Source: Pelomonas sp052436255 (lineage in GTDB: Bacteria; Pseudomonadota; Gammaproteobacteria; Burkholderiales; Burkholderiaceae_C). Taken from it: a DNA stretch of 64,000 bases. Under the pieces are notes generated by a model. It ran no database searches. It saw nothing but the letters and a program-made list of their open reading frames with translations, and was not told the origin of the DNA. Positions 1 through 9,897 of this stretch are shown piece by piece. Made by a program: the position numbers and the translations under genes. The DNA lies in the NCBI GenBank assembly GCA_052436255.1, contig JBQVNP010000004.1:1-64000 (forward strand). Reading direction: 5' to 3'. Within the stretch, counting starts at the first letter, position 1; the number at the start of each line of letters is the position of its first letter.

Positions 1-1844
1 GCCACGCCGGCGCGCGCCAGCAGGGCCGTGATGCGCGCGCGCTGGCGGCTCCAGGCGTCGTGCGGGCGGCTGCTCCAGCGTATCCAGGCGGCGCCGGCCA
101 GTGCGAACGCCAGGATGACGCCCGCCAGCGCCTGGCCCAGGCTCGTCCAGTCGGGCCGGGCGAAGCCGAGGCGCTTGAGCAGGTCGAACTGGTTCTGGCG
201 CGAATAGTTCAGCACCAGCTGCTGCCAGCGGTTGTTGATGGTCTCCCAGCCGCTGCGCATGGCGCGCCACAGCGTCGGGTTGAACTGGCCCAGCACGCCG
301 GGCTGCGGGCGCAAGGCCTGACCCTGGATGACACGGTCAGGGGCGACGGCGGCGGTCGGGTCGCTGCGCACCCAGCCACGGCCCTCGACCCAGAACTCGG
401 CCCAGGCGTGGGCATTGGCGTTGCGCACGATGTAGTAGCCGTCCTGCGGCTCGGTGTCCCAGCCCTGGAAGCCGGTGACGATGCGCGCCGGAACGTCCAT
501 GGCACGCATCAGCACGACGAAGGCGGAGGCGAAGTGCTCGCAGAAGCCCAGGCGCCGGTCCAGCCAGAACTCGTCGATGACATGCGGCGAAGTCTCGCCA
601 TAGCGGCCGGGTGTCAGCGTGTAGGTGAAGTCCTCGGTGCGCACATGCGCCAGCAGGGCCGTGGCCAGGGCCTCGGCGCGCGGCCCCGGCGCGAGATCGG
701 CGAAGCGCGGCTGGCTGGCCAGCTCTGCGGCCCAGGCCAGGCTGCGCGGGTTGAGGCTGGCGGGGAGCTCGCTGTCGGCCGCGCGCGCGATGCGGTCGCG
801 GCGCACGCCGGCGGCCCAGGCAGGCTGGGCGCTGGCGTTGATCCTCAGCCGCTCGGTGATGGGGCGGGGGGAGATCCATTGCAGCTCCGGTCCGCGCACG
901 ATGTTCAGGTCGGGCAGGGCCATCTCGTCGCCGGCCGCAGGCGGGCTCATCTCCAGCAGCGGCAGTACCGACAGGCGCAGCGGCTCCAGCGTCATCTCAT
1001 AGCGCAGCACCGGGCCGCTGGTGGTCACTTCGTCGCGGCTGCGCAGCCAGGTGCGGCTGGGCCGCGGGTCGGGCGTGCGCCAGGTCTTGCCGTCGAAGCG
1101 GGTCAGCACCGGGCCGCGGAAATAGCGCTGGTCCGGCGGCGGCAGGGCGCCGTCGAACTTTAGCCGCATCGCGATGCTCTCGTCGTTGGCGATCTCGTTC
1201 ATCGCGCCGAACTCGAGCTGGTTGGACAGGCCGGTCTTGCCGATGGCCTCCGTCGGCACGCCCCACAGCGGCGCCACGCGCGGGAACAGCACGAACAGCA
1301 GCACCATGACCGGCAGGCCCAGCGCCGTCGTGCCGGCCGCGCGGCGGGCGGCGATGGCGATGCTGGGCACGCCCGAGGGCATCTGCGCCAGCACGACGGC
1401 CGCCAGCAGCCCCCACAGCGCGAACAGCGACCACAGGGCCGTCAGCAGCGACTGCGAGAACAGGAACTGCGTCAGCACGAGGAAGAAGCCGAGGAAGAAG
1501 ACGACGAACGCGTCGCGACGCGCGCGCAGCTCCAGCGTCTTCAGCGCCATCAGCATGACCAGCAGCGTGATGCCGGCATCGCGCCCGATGACGGTGCGGT
1601 AGGTCAGCCAGGTCAGGCCGGTGTAGAGCACGATGACGGCCAGCAGCCACCAGCGGCCCGGCAGCAGGCGCTGCCGCCAGGCGAGCAGGCCGCGCCAGGC
1701 CAGCACGACGGTCGTCAGCGCCGTGCTCCACCAGGGCAGGTGGCCGGCATGCGGCGCGATGACGGCCGTGATGACGCCGAGCAGGAAGAAGCTGTCGCGC
1801 GTGTCGCGCGGCAGGCGGCCCCACCAAGTGGAGAAGGCCTTCAT
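1..1844 (-). CDS. tgpA: TgpA-type membrane transglutaminase (3' end cut by window edge)
   Basis: Inner-membrane protein with a periplasmic transglutaminase-like domain. The visible 614 codons show several N-terminal membrane segments (about residues 20-190), a linker, and a transglutaminase core with a Cys in LGFCEHFASAF (about residue 434), a His in NANAHAWAEFW (about 480) and an Asp in VRSDPTAAV (about 495), which is the Cys-His-Asp triad. A further membrane segment follows near nt 110-170. The start ATG overlaps the DUF58 stop (ATGA), so the two are translationally coupled. With the MoxR ATPase upstream this is the conserved MoxR-DUF58-TgpA set; Pseudomonas TgpA is essential, but the substrate is unsettled. 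The C terminus lies beyond base 1. Confidence 0.93.
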   Translation of the reverse strand, partial: MKAFSTWWGRLPRDTRDSFFLLGVITAVIAPHAGHLPWWSTALTTVVLAWRGLLAWRQRLLPGRWWLLAVIVLYTGLTWLTYRTVIGRDAGITLLVMLMALKTLELRARRDAFVVFFLGFFLVLTQFLFSQSLLTALWSLFALWGLLAAVVLAQMPSGVPSIAIAARRAAGTTALGLPVMVLLFVLFPRVAPLWGVPTEAIGKTGLSNQLEFGAMNEIANDESIAMRLKFDGALPPPDQRYFRGPVLTRFDGKTWRTPDPRPSRTWLRSRDEVTTSGPVLRYEMTLEPLRLSVLPLLEMSPPAAGDEMALPDLNIVRGPELQWISPRPITERLRINASAQPAWAAGVRRDRIARAADSELPASLNPRSLAWAAELASQPRFADLAPGPRAEALATALLAHVRTEDFTYTLTPGRYGETSPHVIDEFWLDRRLGFCEHFASAFVVLMRAMDVPARIVTGFQGWDTEPQDGYYIVRNANAHAWAEFWVEGRGWVRSDPTAAVAPDRVIQGQALRPQPGVLGQFNPTLWRAMRSGWETINNRWQQLVLNYSRQNQFDLLKRLGFARPDWTSLGQALAGVILAFALAGAAWIRWSSRPHDAWSRQRARITALLARAGV

Positions 1845-2827
1845 GCGTCGAACTCCGCCAGCAACTCCAGGCAGGCCAGCCGGTGCACCGCGCCGAGCGA
1901 AGGCGCGATCTCCCGCCCGGCCAGGCGCAGACCATAGGGCTGGCTCAGGCGCTCTGCCGCCAGCACCCAGGCGGCCAGGCGCGACAGCCGTGCCTCGACG
2001 TCGGGCCCCAAGGTGTCGCGCCAGTCCAGCCACAGGTCCTGGGCCAGCGGCGCCTCGGTCTCGCGCACCCACAGCGGCAGGCCCTGGTCCAGGGCCAGCG
2101 CCGACTTGCGCCACAGGATCTGCTTCATCGAGTCGCCACGGCGGTAGCTGCGCACGCCGGAGAAGTCGCTGCCGGTCTGCGCCAGCCGCATCGATGCGGC
2201 CTCGCCGGTGCCGGCCTCGGCCTGGGCGGGGAAGGGCGCCAGCACGTCCTCGGGTCGGGGGTAGACCCAGACCCTGGCGGCCGGCCGCCAGTAGCTCCAG
2301 GCACGGAAGAAGCCGAGCGGGAAACGCGTGGTGACGCTCAGGCGCGGCAACTCGCGCAGGCCACGCTTTTCGGCCGGCAGCCGCAGCTTGAGCACAGCAT
2401 GGCCCAGCGCCGGCACATCGACCCAGGCCGGCTCGGTCGGGCCGCTGTCAAACTGGGCGCTGACGGCGATGCCGAAGCGCGCGTCGCCGCTGTTGTGCAG
2501 GCGCAGTTCCAGCACGTATTCATCACCGGCATGCACGCCATCGGGGGCGCGCAGGTCCATCTGCAGGCCGCGCAAGTTGGCGTGCGTCGTGTGCATGGAG
2601 GCCAGGCCCGCCCCCGTCAGGGCAAAGGTCAGCGCATAGCCCAGGCTGAGCTGCTCGTTGATGCTGGCCAGCAGCAGCACGGCCAGCGTGCCGCAGAAGG
2701 CCAGGCCGGCCAGCGTGGGCACGATGTAGACGTTGCGCTGCGTCGTCTGGTGGGTGTCGGCCAGGGGATGCCTGGCCTGCCACCAGGCCTGCCATCGACG
2801 AAACAATGCCGTGGTCGCAAGGCTCAT
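1841..2827 (-). CDS. DUF58 domain-containing protein
   Basis: 328-residue protein with two hydrophobic segments near residues 35-80 followed by a soluble DUF58 domain, marked by GSDFSGVRSYRRGDSMKQIL around residues 210-230. DUF58 proteins are partners of MoxR AAA ATPases and usually sit between MoxR and a transglutaminase, as here; the biochemical role is unknown. The reading frame is open 90 bases further upstream, but that stretch is a palindromic intergenic repeat, so I start at MSLATTALFRRW. The stop overlaps the start of the transglutaminase gene. Confidence 0.9.
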   Translation of the reverse strand: MSLATTALFRRWQAWWQARHPLADTHQTTQRNVYIVPTLAGLAFCGTLAVLLLASINEQLSLGYALTFALTGAGLASMHTTHANLRGLQMDLRAPDGVHAGDEYVLELRLHNSGDARFGIAVSAQFDSGPTEPAWVDVPALGHAVLKLRLPAEKRGLRELPRLSVTTRFPLGFFRAWSYWRPAARVWVYPRPEDVLAPFPAQAEAGTGEAASMRLAQTGSDFSGVRSYRRGDSMKQILWRKSALALDQGLPLWVRETEAPLAQDLWLDWRDTLGPDVEARLSRLAAWVLAAERLSQPYGLRLAGREIAPSLGAVHRLACLELLAEFDA

Positions 2828-2894
2828 CGCGGGCACCTGCCGGAGCGTGCCCATTTTCGCGATGGCGCCAGAGTGCCTTCCCAAGCGACTGCCG

Positions 2895-2963
2895 TGGAAC
2901 CGGCTTTGCCGGGCCACTGGCGGTGCCCCCTCGAGGGGGCGGCCGCAGGCCGTAGGGGGTGGG
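2895..2963. repeat. GC-rich palindromic intergenic repeat
   Basis: Between the MoxR stop and the DUF58 start lie two adjacent inverted repeats: CCGGCTTTGCCGG, then GCCCCCTCGAGGGGGC followed by GGCCGCAGGCC. This resembles short dispersed elements common between genes in Burkholderiales; a related block lies at 49369-49441. It could form strong mRNA hairpins and dampen expression of the downstream genes. The repeat nature is inferred by eye. Confidence 0.55.
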
Positions 2964-2966
2964 CCA

Positions 2967-3902
<936 letters not shown>

Positions 3903-3924
3903 GGACCTGACCATATCAAGAGAC

Positions 3925-4860
3925 ATGCCCACCGCCTACTTCAATCCCCCCGAGTGCCGCCGCCACGACATGGGCGAAGGCCACCCCGAATGCCCCGAAC
4001 GCTTGGCCGCCATCGACGACTGGTTGATCGCCTCTGGCCTGAGCCAGGCGCTGGAACATTTTGACGCCCGGCCGGTGGACCTCAAGGACGTGGAGCTGGC
4101 GCACACGCATGGCTACGTCAGCGAGATCGGCACCATGCTGCGCGACTGTGCCGAGAAGGGCGAGCGCTGCGCGGTCGACCCCGACACCTCGGCCAATGCC
4201 CACACCTGGTCGGCGGCGCTGCACGCGGCGGGCGCGGCGGTGCAGGCGACCGACCTCGTCATCGACGGCCGCGCCGACAACGCCTTCTGCTCGGTGCGCC
4301 CGCCCGGCCATCACGCCACGCGTGACCAGAGCATGGGCTTTTGCTTCTTCAACAATGTGGCCATCGCGGCGCGGCATGCGCTGGATGTGCGTGGCTTGAA
4401 GCGCGTGGCCATCGTCGACTTCGACGTCCACCACGGCAACGGCACGGAAGACATCATTGCCGGCGACGACCGCGTGCTGATGGTCAGCATGTTCCAGCAC
4501 CCGCTCTACCCCTACAGCGGCGCCGTTCCCAAGGGCACCAACATGGTCAACGTGCCGCTGCCCGCCTATACGCGCGGCGGCGAGGTGCGCGAGATCATCG
4601 AGGCGATGTGGCTGCCGGCGCTGGAGCGCTTCAAGCCGCAGATGATCTTCATCTCGGCCGGGTTCGACGCCCACCGCGACGACGAGCTCGGCCAGCTCGG
4701 CCTGGTCGAGGCCGACTACGAGTGGATCACCCTCAAGCTCAAGGCCATCGCCGAGCGCCATGCCCAAGGCCGCATCGTGTCGGTGCTGGAAGGCGGCTAT
4801 AACCTGCATGCGTTGTCACGCAGTGTGGGCGTGCATCTGCGCGTGCTGGCGGACCTTTGA
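3925..4860 (+). CDS. Histone deacetylase family protein (acetoin utilization/acetylpolyamine amidohydrolase type)
   Basis: 311-residue arginase/deacetylase-fold zinc hydrolase. Seen: GEGHPECPERL near the N terminus, RPPGHHA (two catalytic His), GFCFFNNVAIAAR, and the zinc-binding DFDVHHGNGTE, plus a second metal Asp in SAGFDAHRDD. Bacterial members remove acetyl groups from polyamines, acetoin-pathway enzymes or other small amides; the substrate cannot be read from sequence. The chosen ATG follows AAGAGA; an in-frame ATG lies at 3901. A PatZ-like acetyltransferase sits 34 kb away, but I see no direct link. Confidence 0.9.
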   Translation: MPTAYFNPPECRRHDMGEGHPECPERLAAIDDWLIASGLSQALEHFDARPVDLKDVELAHTHGYVSEIGTMLRDCAEKGERCAVDPDTSANAHTWSAALHAAGAAVQATDLVIDGRADNAFCSVRPPGHHATRDQSMGFCFFNNVAIAARHALDVRGLKRVAIVDFDVHHGNGTEDIIAGDDRVLMVSMFQHPLYPYSGAVPKGTNMVNVPLPAYTRGGEVREIIEAMWLPALERFKPQMIFISAGFDAHRDDELGQLGLVEADYEWITLKLKAIAERHAQGRIVSVLEGGYNLHALSRSVGVHLRVLADL

Positions 4861-4910
4861 GTGCCCTTTCCTGAACCGCGGCCGCGTGCCGGCTGGCGCG
4901 TGCCTTTCCC

Positions 4911-6248
4911 ATGAACCCGATGCGCCAACCCTTGAACATGAATGAACTGCAAGCCTTGCTGGGCCGTGCCTTCAGCGCCGATGCGCTGGCCGAATGGGCC
5001 GTGCTGCTGGGTTGCCTGCTACTGGCGGGACTGCTGAGCTGGGTGCTGTCGCGTGCGGTCAACAAGCGCGAGAGCAGCGTGCTGTTCGGCGAGCGTGTCA
5101 TCGACGGCGCGCTCTTCCCGCTGCTGGCGCTGGCGCTGACCTTCGGCGCGGGCCGCCTGCTGCCGCTTTGGGGCCTGGCGCCAGCGCTGTTCAAGCTGGC
5201 TCTGCCGCTGCTGGTGTCGCTGGCGATCATCCGGGTCACCGCCCGCGTGCTGACGGCGGCCTGGCCCGATTCGGCACCGATCCGGCTCGTTGAGCGCATC
5301 GGCTCTTGGGTGGTATGGCTGGGCGCCGTGCTGTGGGTGACGGGCCTGCTGCCCATCATCCTCGACGAGCTGGACAACATCGGCTGGAAGTTCGGTGCCG
5401 TCAAGCTGACGCTGCGCAACGTCATCGAGGGCGGCCTGACGGCGGCCCTCGTGCTGGTGCTGGCCCTGTGGGTGTCGGCGGCCATCGAGGCCAGGCTGTT
5501 GCAGCGCGAGTCCATGCACCTGTCCATGCGCAAGATCGCGGCCAGCGCCATCCGCGCGCTGCTGCTTTTCGTCGGCCTGCTGTTTGCGCTGTCCGCCGCC
5601 GGCATCGACCTCACGGCGCTCGGCGTGCTGGGCGGCGCGCTTGGCGTGGGCATCGGTTTCGGCCTGCAGAAGCTGGCGGCCAACTATGTGAGCGGCTTCG
5701 TCATCCTGGCGGAGCGGTCATTGCGCATCGGCGACATGGTCAAGGTCGACGGCTTCGAGGGCCGCGTGACGGACATCAAGACGCGCTACACGGTGATTCG
5801 CTCGCTGGGCGGCCGCGAAGCCATCGTGCCCAACGAGATGCTGATCACGCAGCGGGTCGAGAACGCGTCGCTGGCGGATCCGCGCGTGCTGCTGTCCACG
5901 ATCGTCCAGGTCAGCTATGGCTGCGACGTGGAACGCGTCATCGAGGCTTTGATCGCCGCCGTGACCGAGGTGCCGCGGGTGCTCAGCGACCCCGGCCCGG
6001 CAGTGCAACTGAGCAATTTCGCCAACGACGGCCTGGAGCTGACGGTGTTCTTCTGGATCATGGATCCGGAGAACGGCAGCGGCAACGTCCGCTCCATGGT
6101 CAACCTGGCGGTGCTGCGCACGCTCAATGGCCTGGGCGTGGAGATTCCATATCCGCAGCGGGTGTTGCACGGCCTCGGCCAGCCCACCGCGTCGCCAGTC
6201 GACGGCGCCGGCGATGCTCAGAAGTCCGCGTCCAGCACCACCCGGTAG
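4911..6248 (+). CDS. MscS-family mechanosensitive ion channel
   Basis: 445-residue membrane protein with about five hydrophobic segments (residues 25-240) ending in the pore-lining TM3 signature LGVLGGALGVGIGFGLQK, followed by the MscS beta domain (GDMVKVDGFEGRVTDIKTR) and the vestibule. MscS channels release osmolytes on hypo-osmotic shock; longer members may sense other stimuli. In-frame ATGs at 4911, 4920 and 4938 are all possible starts. The last 31 bases overlap, in opposite orientation, the 3' end of the alcohol dehydrogenase gene. Confidence 0.9.
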   Translation: MNPMRQPLNMNELQALLGRAFSADALAEWAVLLGCLLLAGLLSWVLSRAVNKRESSVLFGERVIDGALFPLLALALTFGAGRLLPLWGLAPALFKLALPLLVSLAIIRVTARVLTAAWPDSAPIRLVERIGSWVVWLGAVLWVTGLLPIILDELDNIGWKFGAVKLTLRNVIEGGLTAALVLVLALWVSAAIEARLLQRESMHLSMRKIAASAIRALLLFVGLLFALSAAGIDLTALGVLGGALGVGIGFGLQKLAANYVSGFVILAERSLRIGDMVKVDGFEGRVTDIKTRYTVIRSLGGREAIVPNEMLITQRVENASLADPRVLLSTIVQVSYGCDVERVIEALIAAVTEVPRVLSDPGPAVQLSNFANDGLELTVFFWIMDPENGSGNVRSMVNLAVLRTLNGLGVEIPYPQRVLHGLGQPTASPVDGAGDAQKSASSTTR

Positions 6249-7231
6249 CGCGCCTTGCCGCTGCGCAGGTGGTCCAGCGCCTCGTTCACGCGGCTCATGG
6301 GGAAGCGCTCCACCTGCGGCAGGATCTGGTGGCGGGCCGAGAACTCCAGCATCGTCGCCAGCACCGAGGGCGGCGGCGTGGGCGAGGCCGACAGGCCTTT
6401 CTGCCAGCTCAGCAGGCCGCCGCTCCTGACGCTCAGCGCGTCGGTCACCACGCCCACCAGGTGCATGCGGCCCTTGGGTGCCAGCGTGGCGACCAGCGCA
6501 TCCCAGTTCAGCGCGGCGCCGACAGTGATGAGCAGGAAGTCCAGGCTGCCGGCGGCGGCCTTCAGTTCGGCCTTGTCGACGCTCGACAGGGTCTTGTGGG
6601 CGCCCAGCGCCAGCGCCTCGTCGCGCTTGGACGGCGACGATGTGAACGCCGTCACCTCGCAGCCCCAGGCGCGCGCGAACTTGACGGCCAGGTGGCCCAG
6701 CCCGCCGATGCCGACGACGCCCACGCGATCCGTCGGCTTCACGGCATGCAGCACGAAGGGCAGGAACACCGTGCCGCCGCCGCACATCAGTGGGCCGGCC
6801 GCGGCGGGGTCGAGCGCATCGGGCAGCGGGATGGCCCAGCTCCAGTGCGACCGCAGCCGGTCCGCAAAGCCGCCGTGGCGGCCGATCAGCGTCGGCTGGC
6901 GCTTGCCGCACAGGTGCTGCTCCCCGCCGATGCAGAAGTTGCAGTGCGTGCAGCTGCCGGTGTGCCAGCCCACGCCGACACGCTGGCCCAGCTGCCGCCC
7001 CTTGGCGCGCGGGCCCAGTGCGGTGATGCGACCGACAACCTCGTGGCCGGGCACGACCGGATAGCTGGCGGGAAACCACTCGCTGTCGATCATGGCCAGG
7101 TCGGAGTGGCAGACGCCGCAATGCTCGACGGTGATTTCCACATCCTCGTCGCCGAGCGGACCGGGGTCGAAGTCGAAGGGCTGCAAGGGGCCGCCCGCGG
7201 TATGGGCAGCGTAGGCGTGGATGTTTGACAT
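6218..7231 (-). CDS. Zinc-dependent NAD(P) alcohol dehydrogenase (YahK/cinnamyl alcohol dehydrogenase type)
   Basis: 337-residue medium-chain dehydrogenase reducing aldehydes. Seen: catalytic zinc site CGVCHSD and GHEVVG, structural zinc loop with Cys residues in GSCTHCNFC and QHLC, and nucleotide-binding GIGGLGHLAVKFAR. These match the YahK/AdhC group, which is usually NADPH-dependent on broad aldehydes. The 3' end overlaps the convergent MscS gene by 31 bases. The esterase gene stops 22 bases downstream of its start on the same strand and could be read in the same transcript. Confidence 0.92.
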   Translation of the reverse strand: MSNIHAYAAHTAGGPLQPFDFDPGPLGDEDVEITVEHCGVCHSDLAMIDSEWFPASYPVVPGHEVVGRITALGPRAKGRQLGQRVGVGWHTGSCTHCNFCIGGEQHLCGKRQPTLIGRHGGFADRLRSHWSWAIPLPDALDPAAAGPLMCGGGTVFLPFVLHAVKPTDRVGVVGIGGLGHLAVKFARAWGCEVTAFTSSPSKRDEALALGAHKTLSSVDKAELKAAAGSLDFLLITVGAALNWDALVATLAPKGRMHLVGVVTDALSVRSGGLLSWQKGLSASPTPPPSVLATMLEFSARHQILPQVERFPMSRVNEALDHLRSGKARYRVVLDADF

Positions 7232-7253
7232 GGGCGTGCCCTCTTGGGTGGAC

Positions 7254-8123
7254 CTACTGCAGCGAGTGGTCCTTGAAGAACTGCCAGATTGTGTGGGTCG
7301 CGTCGATTTCTGTGCGGGGCCAGATGTGGCCCATGCCGTCGATGCGCAGCAGCCGCACTTCGGCGCCGCCCGCGCAGCCGGTGTAGCGCACGGTGTGCGA
7401 AGGTCCCGGCGGGTCTTCCTGCGCGAGCTTGGGCTGGCAGCGGTTGTGCGTGGCCCACCCGGCCAGGGCTTGCGGCACGCTGTCGACCCACTCGCCGCCG
7501 CGGTCGCCGCCGCCTTCGTAGGCGTTGGTCAGGTCGGCCAGGCCATGCACGCCGAGCACCGGCAGGGCACGCCCGGGGCAGGGACCGGTCCAGCGCAGCC
7601 CGCCGACCGGCGCAATCGCCGCGATGCGGTGGTTGAGCCGGCAGCCCAGCAGCGACGACATGCGCCCGCCGCCCGAGAAGCCGGTGGCATAGATGCGCGC
7701 GGAATCGATGCAACTGCGGCTGGCGATGTGGTCGAGGACGTCGGACACGTATTGCACGTCGTCGGCGCGCCCGGCCGTGACGGGTACGTTCCAGCGCGAG
7801 CCCTCGGCCTGCAGCGAGGCGACGGCAAAGCCTTCGCGGGCCGCCAGCGCCTCGAAGCCGCTGGTCCTGGCCTGACCGGCGGCGTCGCCGCCCGAGCCAT
7901 GCAGGTCGAGGACCAAGGGCAGTGTGGCCCGGCGGCCGACGAGGGGCGGGACGAAGAGCCGATAGGTGCGCGTGCGGCCGCCCGAGGTCAGCTCACGCAT
8001 CTCGCTGGCGACGGGCGACAGCGAACAGGCGCTTGCCGGTGCCTCGGTGTTGGCGTTGGCGTTGGCCAGTGGTGGCAGGGCGCACAGCGCCAGCAGGAGG
8101 GGCGTCAAGGAGGACAGGCGCAT
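7254..8123 (-). CDS. Secreted PHB depolymerase/feruloyl-esterase family hydrolase (LpqC-like)
   Basis: 289-residue alpha/beta hydrolase with an N-terminal signal peptide (MRLSSLTPLLLALCALPPLA). The oxyanion segment LDLHGSGGD, the nucleophile elbow GFSGGGRMSS (GxSxG) and the C-terminal His in GMGHIWPR mark the Esterase_PHB/LpqC family, which includes polyhydroxybutyrate depolymerases and feruloyl or acetylxylan esterases. Several Cys residues could form disulfides, fitting export. The frame is open upstream to 8228, but the signal peptide and an ATG at 8123 decide the start. Substrate not determinable. Confidence 0.85.
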   Translation of the reverse strand: MRLSSLTPLLLALCALPPLANANANTEAPASACSLSPVASEMRELTSGGRTRTYRLFVPPLVGRRATLPLVLDLHGSGGDAAGQARTSGFEALAAREGFAVASLQAEGSRWNVPVTAGRADDVQYVSDVLDHIASRSCIDSARIYATGFSGGGRMSSLLGCRLNHRIAAIAPVGGLRWTGPCPGRALPVLGVHGLADLTNAYEGGGDRGGEWVDSVPQALAGWATHNRCQPKLAQEDPPGPSHTVRYTGCAGGAEVRLLRIDGMGHIWPRTEIDATHTIWQFFKDHSLQ

Positions 8124-8202
8124 GGTCTTTTTGTTGGGGCGGGCGGCTTCTTGCGCAGCGACGATGTCGCCCAGGTGGTGATCGTGGCGAAAGCGCCGTG
8201 GT

Positions 8203-9876
8203 TCAGGCGAAGCGGTAGTCCGGCGCATGCCTGCGCAGCCACTGCTCCAGCATCATCAGGATCCAGACCATCTCGCCGTAGTAGCCGGCGTGCTCCTTGA
8301 GGCGCTGCGTCAGCAGGCGCTCGACGAAGTCGGCGCGCACGAGGCCGCGCGCTACCACGCCGCGCAAGGACTCCGCAGCCAGCGCGTTCAGCGCCGCATC
8401 CTTGACCGCCCAGGGACCGAAGGGCAGGCCGAAGCCGTGCTTCTTCTTCGTCAGGATTTCGTCCGGCAGGAAACCGCGCAGCGCCTCCTTGAAGAACCAG
8501 CGCAGCTTCAGGCCCTTGAGCTTGTAGCTGGTTGGCAGCTTGAGCGAGAAGTCCAGCAACCGCGTGTCCAGCAGCGGGAAGCCGACGTCGACGCCGGCCA
8601 GCGCCGTCGTGCCGACGACCTTGGGCAGGTCGTTCTCGGCCAGCGTGTAGCGCCAGTCGAAGGCCAGCATCTGGTTGACGAGGCTGGCCTCGTGCGGGCC
8701 AGCGGCCCAGGTGGCGCGCTGGTGCTCGCGCGGTACACCGGTGTCGACGGCGGCCAGGAAGGCAGGCGTCAGCACCTCGGCCATGCCGAGACGGTCCAGC
8801 AGGTTGTAGCTCTGCATGCGGTCGGGCATGGGCACCCGCGCCTGGCGGATGTAGCTGGTGCCCTTTTTCAGCAGCGGGATGTTGCCGGTGACCGGGTTCA
8901 TGAACAGCGGGTTCAGCACGCCGCTGCGCAGCGGCGACGGGATCTGGCTGTAGACATGGAAGACGCGTTCCTTGGCGTAGCGCGTGTTGCCACCGAAGAG
9001 CTCGTCGCCGCCGTCGCCGGCCAGCATGCGGGTGTAGCCGTCGTCATGCGCCTTGCGGGCGCAATAGAAGGCCGGCACCGCCGAGGAGTTGCCGAAGGGC
9101 TGGTCGTAGTGCGCGGCGACGTCGGGGATGGCCTTGACGAGGTCGGCCGGCGTCACGTAGTACTCGTGATGGTCGGCGCCATAGGCCTTGGCGGCGATGC
9201 GCGCGTAGTCCATCTCGTCATAGCCCTCGGCCTCGAAGCCGATGGAATAACTCGCCGGCGCCTTGCCGGTGACCTCGCCGAGCAGGCCGGCCACGGTGGA
9301 GCTGTCGGTGCCACCGCTGAGGAAGCAGGCGGTGCGGCCGTCGGCATCCAGGCGGTCGCGCACGGCTGCGCGCAGGATGCCGCGAAACTCGTCGCGCAGC
9401 GCGTCGAAGCTGGGGCTGGCCTGCTCGTCGAAGCGCGCAACCCAGTAGGGCGCGACGGTCAGCTGGCCGTTCTCGAACAACGCATAGTGCGCCGGGGGCA
9501 GGCGGTGGATGCCGGCGTAGATGGTGCGCGGCGACGGGATGCAGTGATGGAACAGGTAGTTGAACAGCGCCTGCGGATCGAGCTCGCGAATGCCGAGCTG
9601 GCGGGCCAGCACGTCGGCGCGCGTCGCGAAGTGCAGGCGGCCGTCGCGCACGGCGTAGCACAGGCTGTGTATGGCAAAACGGTCGACGGCCAGGTAGGTC
9701 GCGCCGCTGGGCAGGTTCAGCGCGACGGCGAACTCGCCACCCACACCAGCGGCACAGGCGGCGCCGCGCGCGGCGTAGGCCTGCTGCCAGGCGGCGAGCG
9801 CATCGGTGGCCGGGGCGGCGAAACGGGGAGCGCCAGAGGCGAAGGGCGTGTCGGCAGGCAGGTCGTGGGCGTGCAT
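8203..9876 (-). CDS. Asparagine synthase-like protein lacking the glutaminase N terminus
   Basis: 557 residues. The ATP-pyrophosphatase domain is intact: PP-loop FLSGGTDSSTVAG (about residue 195) and AGDGGDELFGG. The N-terminal part keeps only the later half of an Ntn-glutaminase domain (GGEFAVALNL, then VDRFAIHSLCYAV) and starts MHAHDLPAD, with no Cys at position 2; about 60 residues including the nucleophile are missing. The preceding stop lies 21 bases upstream, so no longer start is available. It may use free ammonia, or act on a sugar or peptide carboxylate. It is the last gene of the GT-flippase-GT-FemAB run, implying a role in polysaccharide modification. Confidence 0.85.
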   Translation of the reverse strand: MHAHDLPADTPFASGAPRFAAPATDALAAWQQAYAARGAACAAGVGGEFAVALNLPSGATYLAVDRFAIHSLCYAVRDGRLHFATRADVLARQLGIRELDPQALFNYLFHHCIPSPRTIYAGIHRLPPAHYALFENGQLTVAPYWVARFDEQASPSFDALRDEFRGILRAAVRDRLDADGRTACFLSGGTDSSTVAGLLGEVTGKAPASYSIGFEAEGYDEMDYARIAAKAYGADHHEYYVTPADLVKAIPDVAAHYDQPFGNSSAVPAFYCARKAHDDGYTRMLAGDGGDELFGGNTRYAKERVFHVYSQIPSPLRSGVLNPLFMNPVTGNIPLLKKGTSYIRQARVPMPDRMQSYNLLDRLGMAEVLTPAFLAAVDTGVPREHQRATWAAGPHEASLVNQMLAFDWRYTLAENDLPKVVGTTALAGVDVGFPLLDTRLLDFSLKLPTSYKLKGLKLRWFFKEALRGFLPDEILTKKKHGFGLPFGPWAVKDAALNALAAESLRGVVARGLVRADFVERLLTQRLKEHAGYYGEMVWILMMLEQWLRRHAPDYRFA

Positions 9877-9897
9877 CTCTTCTTGTCGCTCAGGGCT

